This document shows, in pieces, positions 1 through 9,585 of a DNA stretch of 64,000 nucleotides; the stretch's first letter is position 1; each line of letters begins with the position of its first letter. Source of the stretch: a virus. The notes under the pieces were generated by a model, which was not told where the DNA came from, searched no databases, and saw only the letters and a list, made by a program, of their open reading frames with translations. A program made the translations under genes and the position numbers. The stretch spans positions 178,589 to 242,588 of IMG/VR virus record IMGVR_UViG_3300048571_000088. One strand, given 5' to 3'.

Positions 1-633
1 ATTTATCTTCCGTTGACTACTTTCACACTAACCACAAAAGAAGAAGTAATCGAGAGTTTTCTAGATTATAACTCCCTATCTGAAATTCCTTTCTCTGTGT
101 CTGATGAAGTAGAGAAGCAACCATACTCAGACTACTTAGATAGATACTCATATCAAATCTGTGAGAGTAATTTGAAATTCTCCACTATCAATACTGCAAC
201 GTACATGTATTTAACTTCTTCTGGATACTTACTTACACCTGTAAAGCAAGATTCACTAGATTGGATATGTACAATCACTAGAGCACCTAAAGTAACAGAA
301 AAGTATTTAAATCCTTATAAAGATAATATTAAAACTTCTCTTAATTTAAATAAGTATAATATCACTTCTAGTATTATATCATTCAATGAGACTCCGTATA
401 ACAAGTTAAACTACATGCTAAACGAATCTGATTTACTCTTAGGCAGAGTTCCTTATTTGAGTACAGAAACCTCTGTCACTTACATATCAAATAAGTTAAA
501 AGATTACGACACTATTCCTATTACCGCCAGCTTAAACTCTGATACACTTTCTTTAATTTCATACTTGAATATAGAGAAAACAACACCAAGAATCACAGAC
601 GAGTATTATAATTACGAAGAGGTGCCTACATGA
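1..633 (+). CDS. Virion/tail-associated protein, 5' end cut by window edge
   Basis: I do not recognise this protein (about 210 residues visible). The frame is open to base 1, and the first possible start, a TTG at 13, has no ribosome binding site, so the true start probably lies outside the window. It overlaps the next gene by ATGA. The polypeptide is Ser/Thr/Tyr/Asn-rich with no signal peptide or membrane segment, like its downstream neighbours. Position at the head of a compact + strand run that includes a tail-fibre gene suggests a structural (baseplate or tail) role; that is inference from context only. Confidence 0.6.
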   Translation: MYLPLTTFTLTTKEEVIESFLDYNSLSEIPFSVSDEVEKQPYSDYLDRYSYQICESNLKFSTINTATYMYLTSSGYLLTPVKQDSLDWICTITRAPKVTEKYLNPYKDNIKTSLNLNKYNITSSIISFNETPYNKLNYMLNESDLLLGRVPYLSTETSVTYISNKLKDYDTIPITASLNSDTLSLISYLNIEKTTPRITDEYYNYEEVPT

Positions 634-1841
634 GCGCTATTAAAGAGTATCTAAATCAGTTTCAAGATCTTCTAGTAGGAATTAATCTTAAAGAGGAAGA
701 TCTCCCGTTAAAATATATTAAAGAAGAATTGGACTTACTAGAGAAAATTGTAGATAATGTAGCTACTAAAATAAACACACAAGATAATACAGTAACAAAA
801 GCTACAGAAGAATTACATAGTTTGTACTTAACTACTCTGGAATCATTAAGTAATAAAGTCGAGTATATAAGAGACACAGCAGAAGCATTTTCTAAATTAA
901 ATATAACGTATGATAGGAATAGCTTACTAGATTACAAAGTATTTAATTTACTACAGTCAGACACATGTGTTTATGATTATGAAAGTCAAGGTTATACACT
1001 CAGAAAAAACCCTGTGACGAGTAAGGCAACACATGACTCTACAGCAGTAGATAGAGTGGTATACAATACTAACAGTAGTTTACACGATAGTATTCAACTT
1101 AAACTTCCTGAAGCATATATCTATAACTCTGTAAGTGTCTCTGTACTAGGTGTTGACGGAGTAGTAAGAAACTACTACAAAGATCTAAGTACAATACCTG
1201 ATAAAACTTCAATTACTTTTACTCATGACGAGATAATTTCATCTACTTCGTTAGTTGTTAGCTTAGGGCACATATCCCCTGATGACTATACAGAACAAGA
1301 AAAATTAAACATGAATAATCAAGTAACTGTAGAACTTTGCCTCAGTAACTATTTACAGCATGGAAAAATAGAAGTCGATCCTGTTGAGCTATTAAGTGCT
1401 AAGTACTTGTCTTTTAATCAAACACTTACGTTAGGTGCTAACACATATTTAAATTATAATTTAAATATTAATGGAATTTCTTTTACTATTCCGGTAGGTA
1501 GTTCATACGTATGTAAACGATTAGATATGGTAAATTTTAAAGAAGTTGATAAGATTGTTAAGTTATATATCGGAGATCAATACACAGAAGAAGACCTGAC
1601 AGAAACTTCCTTGAAAGAAGTCGAAGAGAAGAACAGTAAATATATAGTATATATACCTAAAATTAAACAGAATATCATACTAAATAAGATTTTAAAAACG
1701 CTAGGAGGGACATCGTTTGCTCTGGTAAATCATAATCTTTCAAAATATATTGAAATAGAATTAAATATAGAGATGTATTCATTTGATAAGAATAACACAC
1801 CACTTTTAAAAAATATTATAGGGTTTACAAAGAATGAATAA
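630..1841 (+). CDS. Putative tail/baseplate-associated structural protein
   Basis: A 403-residue protein of unknown family. The ATG overlaps the upstream stop (ATGA) and a GAGGTG element lies just upstream. Residues 1-95 are Leu/Glu/Lys-rich and probably coiled coil; the rest is rich in beta-forming, polar residues, as in virion appendage proteins. It overlaps the next gene by 8 bases, so the run is probably one operon. No enzymatic motif is visible. A structural role is inferred from the neighbouring fibre gene at 3959. Confidence 0.6.
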   Translation: MSAIKEYLNQFQDLLVGINLKEEDLPLKYIKEELDLLEKIVDNVATKINTQDNTVTKATEELHSLYLTTLESLSNKVEYIRDTAEAFSKLNITYDRNSLLDYKVFNLLQSDTCVYDYESQGYTLRKNPVTSKATHDSTAVDRVVYNTNSSLHDSIQLKLPEAYIYNSVSVSVLGVDGVVRNYYKDLSTIPDKTSITFTHDEIISSTSLVVSLGHISPDDYTEQEKLNMNNQVTVELCLSNYLQHGKIEVDPVELLSAKYLSFNQTLTLGANTYLNYNLNINGISFTIPVGSSYVCKRLDMVNFKEVDKIVKLYIGDQYTEEDLTETSLKEVEEKNSKYIVYIPKIKQNIILNKILKTLGGTSFALVNHNLSKYIEIELNIEMYSFDKNNTPLLKNIIGFTKNE

Positions 1842-3957
1842 GTACACTACGAGAGTAGTATCTGATGTTAAAGAAGAACTAGTAGCTACTGTTAATCAAG
1901 CAACGACTAAATCAAATGATACGAGTGTAAAACTATTTAATACGTTAAACACTGTAGAAGAGAAGACTAACACATTTTTGAAGAGACTGACTGTGGTGTC
2001 AGATATGTTGTTAGATTTAAAGACAATTACAGGTGATGTTAAGAATCAAATTAATATTATCAGTTCAGGAGCTGTTTTACAAAAAACAGATATAGAGGTT
2101 AGTAGTAATGCAATAGAGGTATCTAAGGACACTCAAACGGAAATTCCATTCAACCATGAAAAAAGTGTTATACGTTCCATTCTTCCATTCTATCTTAAAG
2201 ATCAATCAGGTGTCCAGATATCTCAACGAGAAGTTTTTAAGTTCAATAAAAACTTCTCGATATCCTTCTCAAGGGTAGGGTACTCATTTTCAGTGGTTTT
2301 GGTATACCCTTATAAGGTATTTCTGAATTCGCTACTTTTAGATTTTCTTAATACCTATGAAGGGAATTTACCTGTACTGTCCTCACTCAAGTATTTAAAC
2401 GAAGATGGAAAGGAAGTTCAAGTGTTAGTAAACAACTTAAAAAGTATTGATCTCAATGATAAGTTAAGATTAGATAATAACTATAACTTAACTTTTGAGA
2501 CAGTATACACTGATCAACTTACGATTGAATTTTCTAATAAATCTCATAATTCTTTAAGTATAACAAGTATTAAGAGCTATTTAAATACTTATAAATCTAA
2601 TGGAGAAATCATATACGGTCCATTCAGTACTAAAAGTAGTATACTCAAAGCTTCAATTAGCAGTTCAAGTATTAGTGATCAAACGGAAATAAGTGTAAGT
2701 CACGATATGTCTTCTTGGATTAAAATGGATACAACTACATCACTCAATCTTTCGCAAGATAAGACAAAGGTAGTTTCATTTAACACTATAAATGATCGCT
2801 CATTTAAAACAGAGGAAGACGTTAAAAAACTCTATGTAAAGATTTCAATCAATCCTTTACAAGATACATCACTAAATACTGCATACAAGACGGTCAAGGA
2901 ATCAAACCTAAGTCGTACTCCATCTACTCTACCTAAAGATAAATACACGATATACGAAAAAAGGGAAAGAAGTAGATCTTATGGTGTACAAACCAATCTA
3001 GTTGCGTCTCTAGACTTAGTACCAACAGAAAGTATAGACTCTTTAGGATATCGTAATCAACTATATTCAATAGGTTTCGTAGACACACCTTTTTCATGTT
3101 CAGTAGCTAATAAAGAACAACGAGCTTATAAGTATGTAAACAAACTACTTAAAGTAGATTCTGGTATTATTGATGCAACTTATATTGACCCTAAAGAATT
3201 CAATATCTACGATATGCAAATCTTAGAAGTTAAAGACACTTATAGAAATAACTCCAGTCAAAATCTATGTATTAAATCTAATGTGCCAGAAGGGATGTAT
3301 AAGATAGTAGTAGGTTCAAAGACACTGTCACTAGACTTAACATCAGGCTATATTAACAATAGTTTAAATCTTGTCGTTTCCGTCCCTTACTCAGATGTAA
3401 AAATACTGAACGAAATAAATGAAGTAGTGTTTAATATTCAAAAAGAATCACTTAACAAGTACACAGAGGACGAAGTAGACTACTACTATTTAGATTTGTC
3501 TAATTATCTATTTCATACAATAGTAATATCAGGAATGAAACATAGTGTCTTGTACCCTTCGCTCCCACTAAATACCGATGAGTTTTCCTTACTAAACGGT
3601 TCTTTAGTTTTCAGTGATAGTAATGAGTATGAAGTAGATATCTTCCAGTTAGCAAAAAAAGAAGTAGTCTATACAACACATCTTAGCTACTTAAATGGAA
3701 ATTACCTAAAAAGAGAAGAAGACGATAGTACTACTTATAATTTTACAGTAGTAAAAGATAGTAGGAGCATAATAAAACTAAATCATGTATTAATTAAAAA
3801 CGGATCAGTAGTAATTACAAACGTAGCAACAGAAGACACTGAGCAGTACACACCACAACTAACTCCAGCCGTATCTTATCTAAATCTAGGACAGGATCAA
3901 GAACTGGTATATTTAAGTACAGATACAGACAACCCTGAAATTTATTTAGAGATCTAA
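1834..3957 (+). CDS. Large putative tail/baseplate structural protein
   Basis: A 707-residue protein that I cannot assign to a family. Its N-terminal 75 residues look helical (repeated Val/Leu with Lys/Glu/Thr). The remainder is a long Ser/Thr/Asn/Tyr-rich region with many short predicted beta strands, the composition of phage fibre or baseplate wedge proteins. It starts inside the end of the preceding gene and stops two bases before the DPHGDR fibre gene. No CGG triplet occurs in its reading frame. Confidence 0.6.
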   Translation: MNKYTTRVVSDVKEELVATVNQATTKSNDTSVKLFNTLNTVEEKTNTFLKRLTVVSDMLLDLKTITGDVKNQINIISSGAVLQKTDIEVSSNAIEVSKDTQTEIPFNHEKSVIRSILPFYLKDQSGVQISQREVFKFNKNFSISFSRVGYSFSVVLVYPYKVFLNSLLLDFLNTYEGNLPVLSSLKYLNEDGKEVQVLVNNLKSIDLNDKLRLDNNYNLTFETVYTDQLTIEFSNKSHNSLSITSIKSYLNTYKSNGEIIYGPFSTKSSILKASISSSSISDQTEISVSHDMSSWIKMDTTTSLNLSQDKTKVVSFNTINDRSFKTEEDVKKLYVKISINPLQDTSLNTAYKTVKESNLSRTPSTLPKDKYTIYEKRERSRSYGVQTNLVASLDLVPTESIDSLGYRNQLYSIGFVDTPFSCSVANKEQRAYKYVNKLLKVDSGIIDATYIDPKEFNIYDMQILEVKDTYRNNSSQNLCIKSNVPEGMYKIVVGSKTLSLDLTSGYINNSLNLVVSVPYSDVKILNEINEVVFNIQKESLNKYTEDEVDYYYLDLSNYLFHTIVISGMKHSVLYPSLPLNTDEFSLLNGSLVFSDSNEYEVDIFQLAKKEVVYTTHLSYLNGNYLKREEDDSTTYNFTVVKDSRSIIKLNHVLIKNGSVVITNVATEDTEQYTPQLTPAVSYLNLGQDQELVYLSTDTDNPEIYLEI

Positions 3958-3958
3958 T

Positions 3959-5422
3959 ATGACAGAAATAACAAACTTACTAGGCAAGCAAATTAAAGAT
4001 TTGCAGCTTACTCCTTCTTTGACTTCAGCTACTGCAATACCAATTCAAAAAGGGTCGGTGACAACTGAAAAGACAACTATGCAAGGGATTGAAAACTATC
4101 TTTTAATTCCTGAAAAGATTGAAAATGCTGTAGAGTCACATACAAACAGTGTTGATCCGCATGGAGACAGAGTATACAGTACTACACAACTTAATAATCA
4201 CAAACTAGAAGTTGATCCTCACGGTCATAAAGCATATGCAGATAATAGTGTATTAGTACATAGTCAATCTACAGATCCTCATGGAGACAGATCGTATGTT
4301 AATTCAGCATTTAGTGCTCATAATTCACAAGCAGACCCACACAACCATAAGAACTACACAGAAGTATCTATAACAACACACAACCTAGATGAAGACTCCC
4401 ACAATATTGATCAAAGAATAGATACAAAAATAGAAGCAAAAGAAGGCGTAGAAAGAGGTTTTGCTCCTCTTGATAGCTCTTTACTTGTTCCTTCCATGTA
4501 TTTACCAACTCAAATAGATAAAGTTTCCTTTGTTTACTCTCTACCTATCCTAGGAAGCCCTAGTAAAATATATATAAACTATGCAGATGATAATATATAT
4601 TACTGGTCAGGTACTATGTATAAAAAACTAGCTAGTATCAATATAGGCGGAGTTACACTCACTACTGATCAAGTTACTGAATCTACAAGCAACTTAAATA
4701 AACGTTATTTCACGGAGTCTAGAGAAAATATTCTCACTAACTTAATAGGTACTAAAGTAACAAGTGGAATATCACTAGGAGGAGCAAATGCTGTTTTTAA
4801 AGATAAGACAGGAAGTACACTTAACTTTAAAACTATAGAGGCTGGAGATGGGATAGAAATAACAGCATCAACAAATAAACTAGTAATAAGTAAGATTGCA
4901 GATTCAGTAATAGAAGATGTTCCTATTGATTTTTCACTCCAAACTAGAACATACTCAGGAGAATTAACAAAACAATTAACTACTGATGGACTAGAATTAG
5001 ATACAGCTACATACTCTAATACTTTAAGTTACCCAACTAATGGACTAACACAATATTCTGGAAGACTAATAGTAACTAAGATTAAACAAGGAAGTGGAAC
5101 ATTAGAGCAAGTAGGAAAGTACAATAAGATAGAAGAGATTAAAACATGGAAGGTTGACTTATTAATTAAGTCAGTTACAGAATGGGCAGGAGTTGGATCT
5201 ACAACTGAAAGTGCAACTATTGAAGTTCAGAGTATGATAGATGATATGCCAGCAGGAGCAGGATCAAGTTACACTGTAAGTTATTCTTTAGATCAGACTT
5301 CAAAAGCACTAATCATAAATTGTACGACAGTTTCTGAATTAAACTACGTATACCTATGGAAGGCAACTTTTAAGAAAACTTATCTAGAATATCCAATCGA
5401 AGGAACAATTGTACATGTCTAA
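3959..5422 (+). CDS. Tail fibre protein with DPHG repeats
   Basis: A 487-residue fibre-like protein. Residues about 60-145 contain tandem copies of a short unit centred on DPHGDR or variants (DPHGHK, DPHNHK, DSHN), each preceded by a His and spaced roughly 20 residues, a repeat seen in tail or neck fibres of large phages where His residues may bind metal in a trimeric shaft. The N-terminus (LTPSL, IPI, TT, then a short helix ending in Tyr-Leu-Leu) resembles the N-terminus of the second fibre gene at 21619, suggesting both attach to the same tail element. The C-terminal 200 residues are probably the distal beta domain. Confidence 0.75.
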   Translation: MTEITNLLGKQIKDLQLTPSLTSATAIPIQKGSVTTEKTTMQGIENYLLIPEKIENAVESHTNSVDPHGDRVYSTTQLNNHKLEVDPHGHKAYADNSVLVHSQSTDPHGDRSYVNSAFSAHNSQADPHNHKNYTEVSITTHNLDEDSHNIDQRIDTKIEAKEGVERGFAPLDSSLLVPSMYLPTQIDKVSFVYSLPILGSPSKIYINYADDNIYYWSGTMYKKLASINIGGVTLTTDQVTESTSNLNKRYFTESRENILTNLIGTKVTSGISLGGANAVFKDKTGSTLNFKTIEAGDGIEITASTNKLVISKIADSVIEDVPIDFSLQTRTYSGELTKQLTTDGLELDTATYSNTLSYPTNGLTQYSGRLIVTKIKQGSGTLEQVGKYNKIEEIKTWKVDLLIKSVTEWAGVGSTTESATIEVQSMIDDMPAGAGSSYTVSYSLDQTSKALIINCTTVSELNYVYLWKATFKKTYLEYPIEGTIVHV

Positions 5423-6008
5423 CTATAAAGAAGTATTATTTATAGATGGAAATAAAGAATTTAATTTAAATGAGGTGGTGAGTGAATTACTACCTCAAAA
5501 TTCTTATATATTTCCCTTAAAAGAAAGACCAACAGAAGACACAATATTATTCTCAGGTAGTACCACACTCTTTAAAAAACAAGTATACAAAGAGGAAGAT
5601 CTAAGTACAGTAGGTAACTATCTAATAGAGAGAGTAGGATCAACTTGGAGAGTACGTGTTGATAGGGCTTATAAAACTTCTAGTACCACATTTACATACA
5701 TAACATATACAAGTAAATATGAGACTAAAGTAAATGGATTGTATTCCGTAGACTACAAGAAAGGAATCATGTATACATCTTCACCGATAAAGAATGTAAA
5801 AATAAGTTATAAACATTCTATACAATACTATGAAGGTAAAGGTATGTACCAGTTGTCTCCAAAATCGTACTCAGATACAGAAACTCCAGTAACAAACAAT
5901 GAACTTTTCCATGTGTATCAAACACAAGATGAAAGTATAAGTACAAGTACAAATGAACGAGTAGAAAATCCAATACTCAATTTAATTACACTAGAAGATA
6001 ATATATGA
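5415..6008 (+). CDS. Putative tail-fibre-associated structural protein
   Basis: A 197-residue protein of unknown family. I place the start at the ATG at 5415, which overlaps the fibre gene stop (ATGTCTAA) and has AAGGAAC upstream, rather than at the in-frame TTG at 5409. Tyr/Ser/Thr-rich with alternating hydrophobic residues, suggesting beta structure. Immediate linkage to the fibre gene and a 4-base overlap with the next gene suggest a fibre connector or baseplate component (inference). Confidence 0.6.
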   Translation: MSNYKEVLFIDGNKEFNLNEVVSELLPQNSYIFPLKERPTEDTILFSGSTTLFKKQVYKEEDLSTVGNYLIERVGSTWRVRVDRAYKTSSTTFTYITYTSKYETKVNGLYSVDYKKGIMYTSSPIKNVKISYKHSIQYYEGKGMYQLSPKSYSDTETPVTNNELFHVYQTQDESISTSTNERVENPILNLITLEDNI

Positions 6009-7525
6009 TATATAGAGATATATTTTTAAAAGGGTTATACGAAGAGAATCAGAATATCTATAGTAAATACTATTTAGAGAATTTATTAAATAATCAGTAT
6101 AATAAGATAGAAAAGAGTAGAGCAGATAATAGAGAAAATATAGAGAAATTAACTAATATATTAACTAATATAGATTATGATTTGTATAAACTTAACAATA
6201 AACTAAAAGATGCTTTAGATGTATTAAAAAAGAGTATAGTAGGAGAGAGGAATTTTATAGGTTATATATACAGTACAAATATACCTTTAAATAAAAGTTT
6301 TATAAGTGATGTTACTACAGCTACTGTACAGAGTAATATCGTATACGGAGCAACAATAGAAAAGGAAATTAAAGAACTCACATACTTAACATATAAAGAT
6401 ATAAGTAGTGAAACACTAAACATAGTTCCTAATACGCACAGTTTAGCTACTTTAAAAGATTTTAATATCTATAGTAAAGACAATAAACAGATACATGAAC
6501 TATCATTTAATGTAGAAAAGTTTCTTAAGACTTCATTTATACTTGAGTTCAAAGATCATCAACTAATTGAAATTCTTATTGATGATACATTAACAATAGA
6601 AAAAAGCTTAAGAAAAAGTATACTACTACCTATAAATAATAAGTCACTAATAGTCAGAATACATAGTATCAAATCGACTAATCAGACTGTACATATTAAA
6701 AAAATAGGAGTAAGTAATAAAGTATACGAGTCTACAACTGTATACGAAAGTTCACCTATACAGATAAACAAGGAACTGGAATACATCAATCTTGAGATAT
6801 GTGATAACACATCTAAGAATGTCGATATACAGTACGAAATAAAAATTAATAACGGAAATTATGAATTATTCGAGTCAAACAAAAATAATTTAAAAACATA
6901 TCAAAACGTAATTAAATTAAATAAAAGTTCAACACTAGAGACACTTGAAGTCGAGGGACTTAAAGAAAATGAAGACGCATATAAATTCTATATACCTGTA
7001 ACAGGAGAATCTAATTCATATACTGTAGATGTACGTTTAAAGAATAATCTAATAAAACGTAATAAAGAATTATTTATAGTTGCATTAGAAGATACAAACA
7101 TAGTTATAAATAATATAAAAGGGAATTCTATGAACAGAGTATTCATAGATAATAAAGAAATAACCACACAAACTGAAATAATCCCTAAAGGAATACGAAG
7201 TGTTGTAGTATTAGATGGAACAGGATCTAATGTAATTGAAATCACTGAAGATGCTTACACCTATTTAAATACAATCTTTAAAACAATCTATATTAGTAGT
7301 TTAAAGAAACAAGTATTTAAAGACTCCAAAGGAAGTTTTATAGTATTAACTAACACAGAGTTAAAAGAAAGTTTTAACTTACTAAGTAAAGATAAATTTT
7401 ATGCATACTTTAACAGTAATAAACACACATTAAGAGTACAAAATATTCAAGTAAAAGCTACTATGAAATCTTTAGATAAAAGTACTTGCCCATACATAAG
7501 CAAAATAATAGTAAAAGGAATGTAA
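6005..7525 (+). CDS. Putative structural protein with N-terminal coiled coil
   Basis: A 506-residue protein with no recognised family. Residues 1-80 are strongly helical (Asn/Lys/Glu/Leu pattern including NIEKLTNILTNI) and probably form a coiled-coil oligomerisation segment; the remainder is Ile/Asn/Ser/Thr-rich and probably beta-structured. Base composition is even more AT-rich than its neighbours. It overlaps the preceding gene by four bases and is followed after one base by the next. A virion role is inferred from the operon. Confidence 0.6.
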   Translation: MIYRDIFLKGLYEENQNIYSKYYLENLLNNQYNKIEKSRADNRENIEKLTNILTNIDYDLYKLNNKLKDALDVLKKSIVGERNFIGYIYSTNIPLNKSFISDVTTATVQSNIVYGATIEKEIKELTYLTYKDISSETLNIVPNTHSLATLKDFNIYSKDNKQIHELSFNVEKFLKTSFILEFKDHQLIEILIDDTLTIEKSLRKSILLPINNKSLIVRIHSIKSTNQTVHIKKIGVSNKVYESTTVYESSPIQINKELEYINLEICDNTSKNVDIQYEIKINNGNYELFESNKNNLKTYQNVIKLNKSSTLETLEVEGLKENEDAYKFYIPVTGESNSYTVDVRLKNNLIKRNKELFIVALEDTNIVINNIKGNSMNRVFIDNKEITTQTEIIPKGIRSVVVLDGTGSNVIEITEDAYTYLNTIFKTIYISSLKKQVFKDSKGSFIVLTNTELKESFNLLSKDKFYAYFNSNKHTLRVQNIQVKATMKSLDKSTCPYISKIIVKGM

Positions 7526-7526
7526 C

Positions 7527-7964
7527 ATGAATGATACAATTCAAGAACTGTACACTGTAGTTAATAACTCCGATACAATTGTAGAATTAACTAGTAACTA
7601 TGTAGTTGGTACTGTACAAGTAACTTATGAGTCTACAGGAGATCCATTAGATTTTAATGAACTAGGAAATAATTTCATTGAACTGATAGATGCTGTTTTT
7701 ATAGGTGACAAACTTATAATCAACTATAAAAGATTAATACCATACTCTGTAGATGGACTATTAAAAACTGTAGAACACCTAAGTGAAGAAGTAGCTACAC
7801 TAAAAGAAACTGTAGCTACTTTAACCTTATCGTTAGACAACAGAATAAACATAGAAACATTTACGGCTTGGAAAAAGATGGTAGAAAAAAAGCTTAATAT
7901 TAATTTAGACGAGGACGTTTTCTACAAAGATTATCAAATCAATCGTTCATTCAAGCTTAAATGA
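7527..7964 (+). CDS. Small structural protein with coiled coil
   Basis: A 145-residue protein that ends the + strand operon. Residues about 78-110 form a clear heptad-like segment (LSEEVATLKETVATL), consistent with a trimeric coiled coil as in short fibres. Its last 18 bases overlap the end of the convergent minus-strand gene at 7947, so there is no room for a separate bidirectional terminator between the two transcription units. Confidence 0.6.
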   Translation: MNDTIQELYTVVNNSDTIVELTSNYVVGTVQVTYESTGDPLDFNELGNNFIELIDAVFIGDKLIINYKRLIPYSVDGLLKTVEHLSEEVATLKETVATLTLSLDNRINIETFTAWKKMVEKKLNINLDEDVFYKDYQINRSFKLK

Positions 7965-8582
7965 TAGTGTATCCATATAATCAGAATAGATTTCATCTGA
8001 AACTTGGTCATATCTATAAAATTCTGTAGTTACAAAATTAACAGGTCGATCTTCAATAAGATGCTGATCTGCTCGCCCTAACGCATAATACAAATACTTT
8101 GAAAAATGCGTGTCAAAAAATGCTAAATAACTAGCACCATCAAAACAATATTCACTGTGAGCACCATTATAGTACCTTGAAATAGCTAAAGAAAAAGCTA
8201 AATTCCAGTTTCTTAATAATAAGTTCCAGTGATTATTGTTTCTCAATGCACCACAAGAACACATAAATCTTATAAACATAGGATCGTTCTTGTGGTTCAA
8301 TAGTCTCTCTAGATTTACATCTAAATCCCAATAAAAAGTAACTAAGAAAGTAAAAAATAAATCTATATCTTTTTTAGTAGATTGCCTCCAATAATTAGAT
8401 AATTTAGGAGAACGATCCAAAAAAGTCTTAGTATTACTTTTATCACCAATCAAAATTAAATCTTTAAAATCACTAAACTGATATTTACTATTGTACCTAT
8501 CTGAAGCCATATCAGTAATACAACCAGAAAGATCAGAAATAACTTTAAAATCTGGTTGAACAATATTAGCTTTTGTTACCAC
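7947..8582 (-). CDS. Hypothetical protein, 211 aa
   Basis: I do not recognise this protein. It is Tyr/Phe/Asp-rich and contains CSCGALRNNNHWN and GRADQHLIEDRPVNF segments, without a complete zinc-binding pattern. No signal peptide or membrane helix. It is the last gene of the minus-strand block and overlaps its upstream neighbour by 7 bases. Linkage to two further unknown genes and SbcC/SbcD hints at a DNA-metabolism operon but gives no function. Confidence 0.5.
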   Translation of the reverse strand: MVTKANIVQPDFKVISDLSGCITDMASDRYNSKYQFSDFKDLILIGDKSNTKTFLDRSPKLSNYWRQSTKKDIDLFFTFLVTFYWDLDVNLERLLNHKNDPMFIRFMCSCGALRNNNHWNLLLRNWNLAFSLAISRYYNGAHSEYCFDGASYLAFFDTHFSKYLYYALGRADQHLIEDRPVNFVTTEFYRYDQVSDEIYSDYMDTLSFKLE

Positions 8583-9328
8583 AAATAAACACCAACAGGT
8601 GTGTGAATAAAAACAGAAAAAGTATCTTTAATATTCAACTTAATAAGTCTCACTAATTCTTCTTTTGTAGTGGAGTCTGAAAGAACAGTAGAAGGATACC
8701 AACGCGCAGGAAGATACTTCATCAACTTTTTATTCTTGTGTAAAGATGATAACTTTACTTGATTAAATAGACTACCTAGTGAATAGATAATAGGTTTTCC
8801 TTTGTACAGAACAAACTTAAAAACAAAATCTACGTAACCTAATCTATATAAAATGTTACTTAGTTTTTGAGCTGCCGATTTAAATTTAAATCCTGAATAT
8901 TCTTTAACTGTTAAAGAATAAATCGAGTGTAAGGAGTATCTAGGTATTAAGTAAAAATCTGAGATAAAAACAGACAAAGAACTTGTATTAGGTAGAGAAT
9001 CCAACTTAATAACACTTTCCTTTTTTACATTAATTAAAGGTATATACGCTGTAAGATCTATTTTGTTTTTAATCAAGTAGTCAGCAGAACCTGATAAATC
9101 TTTAGTAAAATATAAAGAGTTATCTTTAAATAAAATAAAAGGATATGCCTCTAACAAAGGCATATAAATATCATCTGTACAATAAATAGAAGTATGAGAA
9201 GTCCTATTAAAAGTACTAATACCTAATTTATTAAAGATGTTAAAAAATGTTAAAAAAGAGTCTTCAAACAAAGAATTCTTTTTAAAACAAAGATGAAGCT
9301 TTTTATTATACAGTTCAAGAGTAATCAT
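8576..9328 (-). CDS. Hypothetical protein, 250 aa
   Basis: A 250-residue protein with no motif I can name. Hydrophobic and basic residues are evenly distributed, with no transmembrane segment. It overlaps both neighbours by 4-7 bases, so it is probably translationally coupled between the 86-residue protein and the 211-residue protein. The only CGG bases inside it are out of frame (TCG GCA, residue about 150). Confidence 0.5.
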   Translation of the reverse strand: MITLELYNKKLHLCFKKNSLFEDSFLTFFNIFNKLGISTFNRTSHTSIYCTDDIYMPLLEAYPFILFKDNSLYFTKDLSGSADYLIKNKIDLTAYIPLINVKKESVIKLDSLPNTSSLSVFISDFYLIPRYSLHSIYSLTVKEYSGFKFKSAAQKLSNILYRLGYVDFVFKFVLYKGKPIIYSLGSLFNQVKLSSLHKNKKLMKYLPARWYPSTVLSDSTTKEELVRLIKLNIKDTFSVFIHTPVGVYLW

Positions 9329-9585
9329 TTAATAACCTTAAGAGATAAGTTAGATGAATCAATAGTAAACGATTTATATTTACTATTGATCACAGTTTCT
9401 TCATTAATTGATACTGTACGTAGTTGATCAGTATTCATATTAGCTTGTAAAACAACACGGAAAGATAAATTTGAGAGTAGTTCAGTCAAATAGAATTTTT
9501 CAGTTAGTGTTAATCCTACTGTGTTCTCAATTGAGAACACGTCAGGAGTTAAAGTACAACTAAAAATTAAATCATCATCTATCAT
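9325..9585 (-). CDS. Hypothetical protein, 86 aa
   Basis: A small acidic protein starting MIDDDL, located between SbcC and the 250-residue protein with 4-base overlaps on both sides. No recognisable family. Conserved position in an operon with the SbcCD nuclease makes it a possible accessory factor of double-strand end processing, but this is context only. Confidence 0.45.
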   Translation of the reverse strand: MIDDDLIFSCTLTPDVFSIENTVGLTLTEKFYLTELLSNLSFRVVLQANMNTDQLRTVSINEETVINSKYKSFTIDSSNLSLKVIK

